64,000 nucleotides of DNA from Rhizophagus irregularis (GCF_026210795.1 NC_089456.1:560501-624500); one strand, 5' to 3'. Shown: positions 45,867 through 57,794, counted from the first letter of the stretch. The notes: generated from the letters alone by a model not told the origin. Numbers and translations are program-made.

Positions 45867-48800
45867 ACACCACTTTATATCGGGTGTATCACAGGGACTT
45901 CACCCCCCTAATAGTGCGATACCTAATAATAATATTCCTAATAGTCATTCCTTTTCTCCTTCTCCTCTTATCAATTTTGGACAAATCAATGTTAATGGTT
46001 TGTGTTCTCCTGTTCGACAATTGCATTTATTAAATTATTTCCTTTATTCCTCTTTTGGCGTTTTATCTTTAAATGATACTCATCTTACCCCTTCTAGTGC
46101 TAAATTTATTTATCAAAATGAACATTCTCAAAATAATTTTAAGTCCTATTGGGCTCCTTTCCCTTTTAATTCACGACCTCATGATGGTGTTAGTCTTTTA
46201 CTTCGCCATCCATTACACAAACATGTTCAGAAGATTGATCCTTGGAAAAGTCGTCTTTTAAAATTAGATCTTTTTTTTTCATCAAACAAAAATTTCTATT
46301 ATTTCTGTCTATATTCCTCCTTATCATTCTATTCATTATAAAAAACGCGATGCTATTTTTGCACAACTTAATTTATGGCTTGATAAAGCCCGTTCTAATA
46401 ATTATCATGTAGTCATCCTTGGTGACTTTAATGCAGATGAACTTTCACATTCACATCTTCCTCAACATCATTTGAAAATTTTACGATCACTTTCTTCTTG
46501 ATATTTTACAGATCATCAATCCCATATTTCTTCAATTTCAGGTCCTAGTTCTACCTTTTATTATCAAAATGGTTCTTCTAGACTTGATTATATTTGGTCA
46601 TCCCCTGGATTTCCTGCTCCTGGTCTTTTCTCTTATGTTGAAACCTGTCCTAAGTTGAACAATAAACAATTTACTGATCACCATGTACTTATAACGGCAT
46701 TTGACTTCAGCTCTTGTTTCGCTACTCTAGCTAAAGCTAGATTAAAACAAAAAAGCGAACAGCGCACCATTTTTCTTTACAAAAATTTGAAGGATGATAT
46801 TTGGAATGCATTTTCCAATGAAATAAATTCACGTCTTGAGCTTTATTTAGCCACACACCATCCTTCTATATCTTCACTTTCCGTTCTTCCTGTGGACAAA
46901 CTTTAGCACGCTCTTAAACGTTCTATTCTTGAAGGTGCCATCGATTCTTTTCCGTTTCAACACGTATCCAATACCCATCATTATAAATATTCTCCCGAGC
47001 TAATGAAGCTTATTGCTATCAACAAATTCTTGGATAGATTATTGTTTAAATTGACTACGTTTCGGACTAGTCGTCTGGCTCAAATTTTACAAATGATTAA
47101 TTCTTTACCTACACAATTAATTCTTTTGAAATCTCTTTTAACAGATTATACTATACCTATTTATAGTACTACACCTTTTCCTGCTTTTGTCAAATTTTTG
47201 CGTTCACAAAAAGCTTTGGTCTCTGCTTATCTTTCCATGCAATTTCATCAACATCGTGTGGATTCCATTGAATATTATACTGCTCTTAGAGACGAACATT
47301 TCTCTATGTCACCGGGTTCTTTTATTTCTTCAGCTCTGTTAGTGGAACATCGCTCTATCGTTCTTGATAGAGTTTTGGTTATAATTGACTCCAAACCCAC
47401 ATTACTTACTGATCCTTTAAATATCAAACAAGCTGCTATTAAACATTTCCAATCGGTTGTCACTCCTCCTTTGGTCCAGCATTCTTCTACTGATTCCTTT
47501 TCTCCACGCTGGCAAAGAGCATATACTCCTATTTCTGACATTGACTCGTCTTTATATAACTCGGTCATGTCTCCTATTCTGGAAGACGAATGGAAAAACA
47601 CTATCCAGTTTATGCCTAATAACAAAGCCTCTGGTCCTTCTAAGATCTTTTATGTGATGCTCAAACATTTAACTGGAGAAGCTTTTAATTTGTCCCTTGT
47701 TTTAGCCAATGTCTGCCTTATTCATGGAGATATTCCTGCTGATTGGTGTGAAGCGCTTGTTTATCCCATTCTGAAGCCTCATGAATTTGACGCCCAATTA
47801 AAGAATACGCGACCAATTACTCTGTTAGAAACTGTACGAAAATGTGTGGTTAAGGTCGTTACAACTCGACTTTTAAAAATCTTAGCTGATAACCATGTGC
47901 TGCAAGGTGGTAATTTTGCTGGATTACCTGGCGGGTCTACTGACATTCCCATTAAGATGCTTGATGCTATTATTCATCAACGCCGCTTTGACAAAACTGA
48001 TGACCAAGAATTATGGATTGTCTCCTAAGATATTTCTAAAGCCTTTGATTCGATTGATTTAAGCATGCTTAAATTGGCTTTAATTCGTTTGCATATCCCG
48101 TCTTTGTTGATTAAATTTATCATCAATCTTTTTACACGACGTAATAATAAAATTATTACCCATTATGGTGATACTATTGGATATAGAGTTAGAATTGGTA
48201 TTGACCAGGGTGAAATTATTTCTCCATTATTATGGGTGATTTATTTAGATCCTCTGCTTACAACACTTAATCAAGAAGCTTGTGATCCCTTTATTTTGAA
48301 ATCTTCTGCATTATTGGATTATTCTCCGATCGAATATGAACAACATAATCTTCCTGTTTCACATATTACATTTATGGATGACTCTACTTTGATTGCTTCA
48401 TCTAAAAGAGGAATTGAAGATCGCCTTTCCATCACTGCTGAATTCTATACTTTAAATAATACTCAAGCGAATTCCGCAAAATATATCCTTCTCTCTTCTG
48501 AACAATTTTCTCAAACCGTAGTGTTTGATCTTTTTCCTTCTCCTTTAATTTCAATTTGTACCCTTACTTTAAAAGCTTTAGCTTTGTCTACCTCTTTCCA
48601 TTTTTTAGGTGTCTGGTTTGTCTTTTGGCTTCTTCTCGCTTTGTGTATAATTAAGCTACTTCCATGGTCAAAGACATGGCTGCTTTACTCAGCCCTAAAA
48701 AGCTTTTGGCACAACATGTGGCCTATCTTTATAATGTTGTCCTACTTCTGAGACTGGAATTTCGCTTACAAACTACATTATTTACTGAATCTACGATTAA

Positions 48801-51329
48801 TCGTATATTTTTCCCAATGCTTTCCCTTATTTGACAGAAGGCTGGTTTTGCTTCAGTCACTTCTCTTTCTGCGCTTTTCACAAAGTTGCCATTCTCAATC
48901 CAACAAGCATTTGGCCGATTTTTATCATCTCATGTGGCTTCATGGCAAAGAATTTTTTCCCATCCTTCATATAAACTCTTTGCCAATTATATGATTACTT
49001 ATCTCCAAGGCTTCCTGGATTGTGATGCCTGTCCTTTTACTATTGATTTGGAACCATGGTCTCATACCTTTTCCTTTCGAACGCATTCTTTATTTAATTC
49101 TTTATTGTTCTCTTCTCGATTGAATATCATGTGGTCATTATTGTTCCGACCTCCGAAGAAAGATCTACATCCGGTGATTCCACTCCGGTCTATTTTACCA
49201 AAAAAATTATTTACTTCCATGAAAAATGTTCAGAAGAATTTCGGCACTCGTTTCCTTGCTCAATTGGTTACTCTGTATGGCTCTCGACTTTTCTCATAGA
49301 AAAATTTACATTTTCTTAAACGAGTTTCGAACAAAGGATCTGTGCCTGCTTGGTTTAATTATTTATTTAATTTTGTTGTTATTTCTAATTCTTCTTCCTT
49401 TTTTGTTTTACCGCAATTTAGAATACCTAATTCCCACACTGTAGCTTCTATCTCTTTTATAGATATTAGTCGAAATTATTTGTTTAATCCTCAATGGGCT
49501 ATTTCTTTTAATCGTAATACTAACTCTTTCCTTGTTGGCCGTGTGATTATTACCTATCCTGCTCCGCGAAATGAAGCTCTTATTTCACATTGGATTGCGT
49601 CATCTGTTGATGACTTATTGTCCGAATTCACAGCATGTCAAGGTTGTGTTTCTGCTATTCCTCGATCCTTTACCTCCAAAATATTGATTAAACGATGTCT
49701 TTCTGAAGAGTGTTTTTCTTATGTGCCTTTATCAAATCTTATCCGTTACCCTACGAAGCCTCGTACTTATATACATGCGAACACTCGTTCGGTTTTACTT
49801 TCTGCCTCGTTAGGCTATGCCAAATCTCTATTATTATTTCATCTTTTTGCCTCGATTCGATCATTTCCTACGAATGATCAGTGACTAGGATTTCTGATAT
49901 TCAACTTGCTTCGGTTAGTCATACTTTATATTGATGGCTCTTTCCTTTCTCTCTCTAATCATTCGACACCTTCAATGGCTTATGCATGGACTGCTATCGA
50001 TCCTGATGGATTTATTCTTGAATCTCATTATAATACCATTTCTTCTCTTTTTCCTTCTGCATTGCGTTCAGAAGTTTTTGCTTTATTACATGGACTGGAC
50101 TCCCTCCCTCGGAATTCCAAGATCACTGTCGCTACTGATTGTGCCCAATTGCTTTCTTTGTGGTCTTTATACGTGGAAGTTCCTTTTATTCCTCGAATAC
50201 TTAAAGAATCCAACCACCTTTTGTGGTCCTCTGTGAGATATATTGTCTCACAAAAAAGTTTAGATGTTACTTTGATCAAAGTTCCTGCTCATGCTGACGA
50301 CACCTTGAATAATCATGTAGATGTATTAGTTAAAGCTGCTCATACAGACTCACAAACTTCCTCTCAGGGGTTGTCTGAACCTTTAGCCCCTTGCATTTTA
50401 CAATTTAATTCTTTATCTGTGGATATGAATATCCGGAAATTTATTAGAGACATTTTTGACGCTAAGAGTCTTTTAACTCTTGCTGTATTACCAAGATTTA
50501 ATTTTAACTCTTCTATTTTTGATATCAATTGGGCTTGTACCAAATTTTGTTTTAATAACAACAAACAAATTTTTTCCCATCGGAATAGCCGTTCTGAATT
50601 TTGTGCATTCTGTATCAAATTACTATTAGATATGCTTCCGACACTTACAACTCTTCAGAAACGAAAGCCTCATTTCTATGATCCGAGTTGGCTTTGTCCT
50701 CAGTGCAACTCCTTTCCAGAAACTTTAGACCACTTGTGGACTTGTCCTTATATTTTACCTGAATTTAGTCCTCTTAATACTTTTAAAACACTTTTACTGG
50801 ATCTTCGGACTAATTATCTTGATAGCCTTCTTTTCGCGACTCCTTTAATATCTTTACCGGATTCTTTTGTTGATGAATTTACGGCTATTGATTGTTGGAA
50901 ATGTGATCCTCCTTCGATTTCCTGCCTGCGACTCACACATGGACTTATACCGTTGTCTCTTACCGGTTTCCTTAGAACCTATTTTTCACCATCCACTATT
51001 GGTCTATCTTAGATACACCTTTGCACAACTTTCATTTTGACCTTTATGTTCAAATCTGGTTGTGCCGTTCCATTTTCTTTTATTATTGGGAATTAGCTCA
51101 AGGCATCACTAATAAAATGAAATCGTCTGCCTTTGGGCATTCTCCTATTTTTCACCCTTTCTCTATAAATTCTCCTGATTCTTCGACACCTTCCCTGGCG
51201 ACAGTTTCCTTGGATTCCTGGGTTTCTTGGGTTTCCTCTTATATAATCCGTGGTGGATCTTGGATCTCGCACTTAGATTTTTGGCGCCGCTTAACAGTTC
51301 AGCTTCTACTTAGGATTTCTTTTGGGTAA
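45859..51329 (+). pseudogene. LINE copy 3 ORF2: endonuclease, reverse transcriptase, RNase H, broken
   Basis: It starts MIEHHFISGVSQGLHPPNSA. The endonuclease (INVNGLCSPVRQLHLLNYF, SLNDTHLTPSS, RPHDGVSLLLRHPLHKH) is cut by a frameshift near 46280, a TGA at 46499-46501 (CGA in copy 2) and a TAG near 46904. RT runs 47003-48028 (SGPSKIFYVMLKHLTGEA, NFAGLPGGSTDIPIKM), has a TAA at about 48026 inside motif A, then continues from 48065 (GIDQGEIISPLLW, FMDDSTLIASS) with a TGA at 48832-48834. The 49906-51012 piece carries RNase H (LYIDGSF, LRSEVFALLHGLDS, ATDCAQLLSLW, KVPAHADD) and CPQCNSFPETLDHLWTCP. The ending matches copy 2. Confidence 0.85.
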
Positions 51330-51611
51330 CGGATTGGATCTTAGGGTATGCTGGATAGTTGACTCACACTGGCCTTCGGGTAAAGTTGGGGTATGCGTAT
51401 TCTGTAATAGTTTAGTTTTTCTTTACTTAATTTTATTTTGTTTAGATTTCTTTACTTGTATGAATCGTGAAGCTAGTTCTTTTTATTTTTTATGTTTATT
51501 TTTAGATATTTCTTGTTTGTAATATTGTTTGATTTGACTATTGTACTTTTCGTTTAAAATTATAATAAAAGATAAAGTCATAAGACTGTTTGCTCATAAT
51601 CACCAAATATG

Positions 51612-51649
51612 GACTGTCCCTTTAACGTATGATATATAGAGTTGGACTG
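51612..51649 (-). mobile_element. Decayed right terminus of pogo-like element P
   Basis: The sequence gactgtccctttaacgtatg to gagttggactg, followed by TA, resembles the P end at 42572-42611 but has diverged. It follows the target duplication of LINE copy 3, so that LINE entered the same word of an older P copy. Confidence 0.6.
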
Positions 51650-51845
51650 TACAATATATTATGAAGCTGAAATAAATTTTTTAAAAAATAAAATTGATAA
51701 AATTGTATTTTACATTTTGTTATATATTAATCAATTTTTTATTTTATATATTATGGTAAATTCTTTTATATTAAATATGTATTTTAATTTTCATAACTGA
51801 AGTGGGTAGTGAAATAGTAATAAATACTGTAAGTGTTGATGGTAA

Positions 51846-51965
51846 AATGGGTGTTAGTAAAATGAGTGTCGGTAAAGTGTACCTGTCGGTAAAATGATTG
51901 TCAGTAATATAAGTGTTGGTAAAATGATTGTCGGTAATATGATTATCGGTAATGTAAACAGGTCC
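51846..51965 (-). repeat. Right terminal inverted repeat of element Y
   Basis: It is made of gtcggtaaaatgattgtcag and related words, the inverse of those at 10208-10330. It ends gtaatgtaaacaggtcc and is followed by the 9-bp duplication ATATGTAAA. Confidence 0.7.
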
Positions 51966-51974
51966 ATATGTAAA

Positions 51975-53385
51975 TATTCTTACAGACTTATAAATTTATA
52001 ATAAATAACATCAATTATGTAAGAACAATAAATTAAAAACAAAACACAAATATGGTGTAAATGTAATAATTACAGCATAATCATTAGTATAATTAATTTT
52101 ATTGATAGCAAACAGTTAGAAATAAAATTAGTAAAAATTAAAGGTCATTTAGAAGTCAAAGATAATAAAAAAGTAAATAGAGTAGCAAAAAAAACACAAA
52201 GAAATCAACTTGCATTAAAATTAAAGATTCATAATAAAAGGATTTAATATATAATATTTACTGAAATGGTAAAAGAGTTGATAGATATATCAGAAAATTT
52301 ATAGATAATCTGTATGAGTTTAAATTAGATGCAGTATGGTCAGGACCCCGAAAAATACATATAAAGGTCACATGTAGTAAGTTTGTTTAACCATATTAGT
52401 AAAATTTCCAAAAGTCATAAAATTTTATTTGCATAGATTTTGAGATTTTTTAAAAGGTTATATATATAGTTTGCATAATAACAATCATTTTTATATATGT
52501 CATATATTTTAATTTGCGTAGTTAACGGTATTTTTTAATAAAATATATATATATATATAATTCCAGCAGTCTTCTACTAATTAGCAGCATAACGCCTTGG
52601 AATTCCAGCAATTTTCTACTAATTAGCAGCATAACACCTTGAAATTCTGGCGATTTTCTACTAATTAGCAGCATAATGCCTTGAAATTCCCTAATAAGTA
52701 GCATTATGCATATAAATTTTTGAAAATACGTAATTGACGGCTAATCTAATTGATAATAGATAAATTTTTTGACTTTTAACAGACTGTTTTATTGAAAGAA
52801 AAAATAAAATAATTTTTTTTGGTCTGTAACAAACCGTTTTATTCAATAAAAATTTTTTTTTGGCCTTTACTGTTATATTTTTTTTAACAACAGGCCATTT
52901 TATTAAAAAAAAATATTTGGTTTAGAATGTTATTAATATTCCTTTTTATTATTTTTCTTTAAAAGTAACTTCTTAAATCTAAAATTTATTATTTTAGATA
53001 CCAATATCTTGGAAAAATATGAGTTAAGAAAAAGTATAGTCAATTTTTTTGGAAATATTACCATACTAATATTCCTTTTACTTTTTTCTTAGGAACTTGA
53101 AATTCAGACTGGAACTCCAATGCTCACTGTAAGTAAAGAATTTTTTAGCTTTATTTTGTTTATTTTAGAAGTATTATTAACATTTCTATTGTTTTTTCTA
53201 TTAGAAATGGTTTCTAGATTAAAAACTAAACTGAAATTTTTAGTAAGTTGAGAATAAGGTGGAATTTTTTTTGTTTTATATGTGAAAGTAGTATTAATAT
53301 TTTTTTTCTTTAGAAATAGGATCTTCTTTTAGAAATGATTTTATAAATTATATTGACTTTTCTTTAACTTTAAGGATAAATCTAA
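51975..53385. other. AT-rich interval, no gene
   Basis: Apart from the 42-bp tandem repeat listed separately, this is A/T-rich sequence with dispersed runs (tttaacagactgttttattg and similar near 52780-52900). No coding sequence is recognised. Confidence 0.45.
52561..52725. repeat. Tandem repeat, 42-bp unit, about 3.5 copies
   Basis: The unit contains aattccagca, ttctactaattagcagcata and ccttgg/ccttga. Copies start about 52560, 52602 and 52644, followed by a partial unit. The 60-codon minus-strand open frame over it is periodic because 42 is a multiple of three; I do not call it a gene. Confidence 0.8.
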
Positions 53386-53699
53386 TTGTAACAGCCTGTT
53401 ACGCGTCTTATTTGTAACAACCCCAATTTTATCCAATTAAAATTTAAGATCAGGCGTAATGTAAACAAAAACAAAAGATCAGTCGTGTAACTAAGACAAA
53501 AGAATTTTTTTAAAAATTTCAAGAAACTGCTTATAACTTAAAATTTTGTCTATGAAACTGTCTTAAATACATTAAGTAAAAGTTTTCCAAATTAAATTTT
53601 GCATATAAAAATTTTATTTGTAAAACACATATTAAATTTATTATTAAAAAAAAATAAAAAAAAGATGTTACAAATAAGATATGTAACAGGCTGTTACAA
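53386..53699. mobile_element. 314-bp MITE-like element with about 34-bp termini
   Basis: The left end reads TTGTAACAGCCTGTTAC then gcgtcttatttgtaaca. The inverted right end reads TTGTAACAGCCTGTTAC then atatcttatttgtaaca. The outer 17 bp are identical and are nearly palindromic themselves. The interior is non-coding. No clear target duplication is visible. Confidence 0.7.
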
Positions 53700-54466
53700 A
53701 TACATTTTTTCTAACTTTAAAATGTTATCAATATTCTAAGTTTTTGTTATAATTTATAAAAAAATAATGAACAATCTTTTTGTTTTAGTGTTAATACTTG
53801 AATTATCAAATAATTAAATATAGTAGTATAAATGAATACGTCAGTACAAATTAATTTATGCAATTTGGCATTATGCTAGCAATTGAAAATCAATTATACT
53901 GGAAGTATATTCTAAATACAACCAATCAAATTAAAAAAAAAGCCATGATTTCATTTTTTTAATATACAAATGTCATAAAAAAAATTTGCTTATTCTAATA
54001 TAAATTATAAAGTCAGAAGTCAACTTTGCGTATTGATCTTAATAAAAATATTTGCTTATTTTAAGATAAAATTTTGCTAATTATCTCTGACTTTTATATG
54101 TATTTTTTGGGTTCTGTATGGTCTTTTAACTATATATACAGATTAATCTTTTTAAATACAACCAATACAATAGAAGAAAAGATTACCTAGTATTATTCAA
54201 GAAAAATATAAAACTCAATTGTATAATATTACTAATAAATAACAGATTTATTAAATATTTGAAACTTTTAAATTATTTATTTCTAACATTAAAAATCATA
54301 AAAAAAAGAAAATATGACTTATATAGAGATGCAAAGTATAAGTTTTACCTTAAAGAAAATGAAGATAATAAACATATATTATATTATCAACAGCTTAAAA
54401 ATAAATGAATAATTATAGCCAACAATACTATATATAAATATGATTAAATATTCAAGAATTACTATA
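53700..54466. other. AT-rich interval, no gene
   Basis: Nothing recognisable. Short repeated phrases (tttgcttattttaagata and similar) suggest old decayed repeats. Confidence 0.45.
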
Positions 54467-55985
54467 TATACTACTTATTCAAAAGTTTAGGACCACCCAG
54501 TAAATTAACAAAAATTATGATTTTTTTATCATTCCGTATTTTAATATATTACTGAAAAATTATATATGATAATTTTATTAAATAAATTATAATTTTTCAC
54601 AATTAAATAATATATTTTATAAATTATTAGACAATTTGTTATATTAACAATTTTTTTAGCTGTTTTTTAATAAAATAAATAAAATTAATTAGCTTAATAA
54701 TGAAATTTTTTTCTATAAGTTTTATTATATAAAATTATACTTATTGAAGAGCTATTGTCATGTACAGCTTAATAAAAAAAATCCAGCTCATAATTTGCAT
54801 ATTTAAGAATTTAACTCATTACTAAAGTTGCTTAATGAAAAAATCATTATTTTTTAAAGAAAAACGAAAATAAAAATTAATTTTATATAAAAAATTTTAT
54901 CATCAATACCTTGTAAGATAGCCACGAGCCTTTATTATTGCAATTACTCGATGATTCATGCTCTCACCAAGTTTTTGATAGACTTCACGTTGAATTTGTG
55001 ACCAGCATTCCTGAAGAAGTAACTCTAATTCTTCCAAATTCTTTGAACTATTTGTTCTTGTTCGAATACAGCATTCAAGTTCATCCCACATGTGTTCAAT
55101 CGGGTTTAAGTCAGGGCTTTGTCCTGGCCATGGAAGTTGAGTTATCATCACATCTTCCATGAAAGTTCGTATCTTTAAATTTGTGTGTATTGGAGCGTTG
55201 TCTTGTTGAAAAAAATACTCCCATTTTCTTCTTCAAATTGCTCTAAAAATGGTATTACATGATAGCCAAGGATCTTTTGTATGTATCTTTCACTATCAAC
55301 CCGACCATCAATTCTTACTAGAGGGCTCAACCCATACTAGCTAAAACACCCCCACATCATTATACCACCACCACCATGTTTTATGGTCAGAACAAGGCAA
55401 CTTACATCATGACTTTCCTTTGGAAGACACCATACGTGAATTTTTTTATCACTTTGAAACAAAGTAAACCTAGATTCATCACTCCACACAACCTTCTTCC
55501 AGTCATTTATTGTCCAAGAACGTCTTTCACAAGCCCAAGATAAACGAATTAGTCGGTTAGATTCACTTATAAGAGGTTTACTGAGAGCAGCACGACTATG
55601 ATATCCCATTTCATACAGTGTACGCTTTACAGTACTTTTGCTTACTTCTTTTCCAGTTGATTCAATAAATTCTTTTTGCATTTTTTCTGCTGAAGCATGA
55701 CGATTTTGGGTAAGAACAAATTTAAGATGACGCTTATCATGTTCATTTAATTTTTTTGGACGTCCACTTCATAAAGCAACAGTTAAAGCACCTGTTTTAT
55801 GATATTTTGTTATAATATTATGGATAGTAGTCTTTTCATAACCAGTTTTTCTTGAAATTGTTTTTTCTGAGTCTCCAGCTTCATGAAGACCAATAATCCT
55901 TCCACGCTCAAAATTTGATAGTTCTTTTGTTTTGACCATTTTATCTCACTTAACGAAGAAATAAAGAAAAAATAAACATTACGCT
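54467..55985 (-). mobile_element. Tc1/mariner element, 5' end lost
   Basis: The 3' terminus is recognisable as actacttattcaaaagttta followed by ggaccaccc at about 54471, a typical Tc1-type end after TA. The matching inverted end is not found upstream of the transposase. Sequence beyond 55985 instead turns into degenerate tgatcagttt/gttcagttt words, so the 5' side is truncated or overwritten. Confidence 0.6.
54903..55939 (-). pseudogene. Tc1-like DDE transposase, inactivated
   Basis: It starts at 55939 (MVKTKELSNFERGRIIGLHE) with a helix-turn-helix N-terminus (SEKTISRKTGYEKTTIHNII). A TGA near 55771 sits where the family has the basic GRPKK linker. Then come LKFVLTQNRHASAEKMQKEF, SKSTVKRTLYEMGYHSRAA, WKKVVWSDESRFTLFQSDKK (first catalytic Asp), GGGGIMMWGCFS, a TAG near 55338, GSIFF with one T missing (frame loss at about 55215) and the DNAP region, then LPWPGQSPDLNPIEHMWDEL (the NPIEHxWD block with the last acidic residue). 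At least two stops and a frameshift prevent a functional enzyme. Confidence 0.85.
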
Positions 55986-56889
55986 GAACCAATAATGAAT
56001 TGGTAAATCAGTTTAGTTTTTGGTATTTACTGGTTAGTTTTAGTATTAATGATTATCAAAACTGATCAGTTTCAATAATAACAATACTGATACTGATCAA
56101 TTTGGTTCAGTTTCAGTTTTGGCAAAAACTATACTGAACTGAACTAATTAGAGCCCTACTTCTGAATTAAGTCATTTGATTTGAAAAATGAAAAACATAA
56201 AATTTAATTTGTCTGGCCTTATAAACTTAATTATTAAAAAATTACTAAGATAAATTCCATATTAATTTATTATTGATAAAATCTATGAGTTGTTATTTTT
56301 CAAATAAGTTATTTTAGGATTCCATTTACTTATAAGATAGATTACTTTCAGGCTTAAAGTAAAAATCATATATAAAATTTTTTGCAGATTCTATTATAAA
56401 AAAATTATATTATTATAATTTTTTTCTTTTTAGATAATTAACCAATAGAATTAAAAAAAAAGTAAGGTAAAAATCATTAGTAAAGGCTAATTTTTTATGG
56501 TAATCTTTATTATAAGTAAGTAAAATCCTGCTATTTCACATATAATTTGGTAAGATTATATGGTATTATAATCAATTTTTTAATTCCAGTTTTTTTTGCA
56601 ATACATTATATATTATAAGTATATTACAAATTAAAATTGATATACATTTTAAGTATTTATAAGGTAACTGATATTTTAGTATAATTAGATGTACAGCTTT
56701 ATTGTAATGAAAGTTATGTTATATTGTAGATTGGTAGAAAAGACATGCCAAAATAAGTTCCAATTAATACAACTGTTTTGATTGGCATTAAGGAAGTAAA
56801 TGAATTTGAAACACAAGAGAAATAAAAATTTTTCATTATATACATTTGGAAAGTTATTTAAAGAACTTTTGAGAATTAGATTCACAAAT
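55986..56889. other. AT-rich interval, degenerate repeats
   Basis: At 56030-56160 the sequence is a loose reiteration of actgatca, gttcagttt and tactgaactgaac words, like 1740-1840. The rest is AT-rich with no gene. Confidence 0.45.
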
Positions 56890-57400
56890 TATTTATCATC
56901 ATAGTAAAATACAAAATCATGTGCACAAATCTTATTAATATCAGAAATCAAGATAGCAGAATCTAAATTATATGCAGTATCAGCCAAGGAATTGGCAAAA
57001 TCATTCCAGTAATTTTTTAAATGTGCTTTAACTTTGCAAGAAAAGACAGAAAGGTGATTAACAATAATAATCTTTTCTATAGTGAACCAAAGTTCATTTT
57101 ATAATAGTTTGCTATTGCTATATATGTGAAATGAGTATTGCTTAAGATAAACAATCACAGCTTGTGAGTCTGTAAATATGGAAATTGTAGAATTTAGTGG
57201 AAAACCATTAGAGCTGCATATATAGCAACAGCTTTGCATGTGTAAAGGAAGGCCAATGATGATGGTACTATGAGTATACAAAGTGACAGAGTTTAAGAAA
57301 CTATCTTGAACCTGCATCTAACTCCATCCCATGGAGACATCAGAAGTACCTAGATTGATCAAAGAACTATCAGTATAGAAAGTATAATGGGCACTTTTAT
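56890..57400 (-). pseudogene. RNase H relic of a non-LTR element
   Basis: Minus-strand translation gives FYTDSSLINLGTSDVSMGWS, a stop (near 57316), then LPLHMQSCCYICSSNGFPLN, STISIFTDSQAVIVYLKQYS and, after a frame/stop break near 57100, NELWFTIEKIIIVNHLSVFS, KVKAHLKNYWNDFANSLAD. The spacing of YTDSS, FTDSQA and KVKAH...N..AN.LAD matches an RNase H domain of the type fused to LINE reverse transcriptases. It is distinct from the three LINE copies in the window. No RT is present, so it is a fragment. Confidence 0.65.
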
Positions 57401-57794
57401 GTAAAATTTATAATATACTAATTATAATAATTATAATAAGTATTATTAAAAATTATAGTAAGTAATTGTCTAATATATAAGACTGACTAATTTTAACCTG
57501 ATTTAACCTAACCTACTAGTAAATTTTATAATTTTGCCCAAATTTTCAAAATTTTTTTGATCATCTTACAAAAATTAAAATTAAAATTTATTTATCTAAT
57601 GTCTTCCATTTTTATGATTTCTAAATAGCTTATTTTGATGTCGTCATTGTCGGAAGTGCTTCGCAAGTTCGCATAGTATAACTACTTTTAGGCTAACGTC
57701 CCCAAAAGACACTTGTTATCAGACTAGTAAAGTGTAGTCAATCTGATAACTCTGATTAATTAATCTATTAAAAGATTTTATTTGATATGACAAT
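57401..57794. other. Downstream flank of the carrier gene
   Basis: AT-rich, with a short mixed-composition patch at 57625-57740 (gtcggaagtgcttcgcaag and flanks). No gene is recognised. Confidence 0.4.

Larger units (their letters stand above)
42675..51595 (+). mobile_element. LINE copy 3 (about 8.0 kb plus a 961-bp insertion)
   Basis: Colinear with copy 2 from aggatcatcgcaactcttgc to taagactgtttgctc, and flanked by ATAATCACCAAATATG at 42659-42674 and 51596-51611. ORF1 is split by the P-type element at 44617-45577. Both ORFs carry stops and frameshifts. Confidence 0.85.
10404..51649. mobile_element. Pogo/Tc1-type element P (host of the nested stack)
   Basis: The left end CAGTCAACTCCCTCTATAGT starts at 10404 after TA. 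A decayed right end (gactgtccc...gttggactg) finishes at 51649 before TA. The complete reference copy at 44617-45577 shows what the uninterrupted element looks like. Against it, the pieces 10404-10454, 23160-23405, 33911-34556, 42572-42611 and 51612-51651 are successive segments in the reverse orientation. Segments 42572-42611 and 51612-51651 are two versions of the same end, so two P copies are involved. The CAGT... termini with a TA duplication fit the pogo/Tc1-mariner group. No transposase is encoded, so it is non-autonomous. Confidence 0.65.
10208..51965. mobile_element. Outermost Mutator-like element Y, split by nested insertions
   Basis: The left end begins GGGTCTGGTTCACATTAC (10208). 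The right end, read inward on the minus strand, begins GGACCTGTTTACATTAC (51965). Both continue into a repetitive terminus made of attaccgataatcattttaccgac-type words, about 120 bp long. Immediately outside both ends lies ATATGTAAA (10199-10207 and 51966-51974), a perfect 9-bp match. Nine-base duplications with long termini are typical of Mutator-like elements. Between the termini lies about 41.5 kb, almost all of it attributable to later insertions, so the original element was probably short and non-autonomous. No MuDR transposase was seen. Confidence 0.65.

Noticed and set aside
54938-55162. Plus-strand 74-codon open frame
   Set aside because: Antisense to the conserved NPIEHMWDEL block of the Tc1 transposase.
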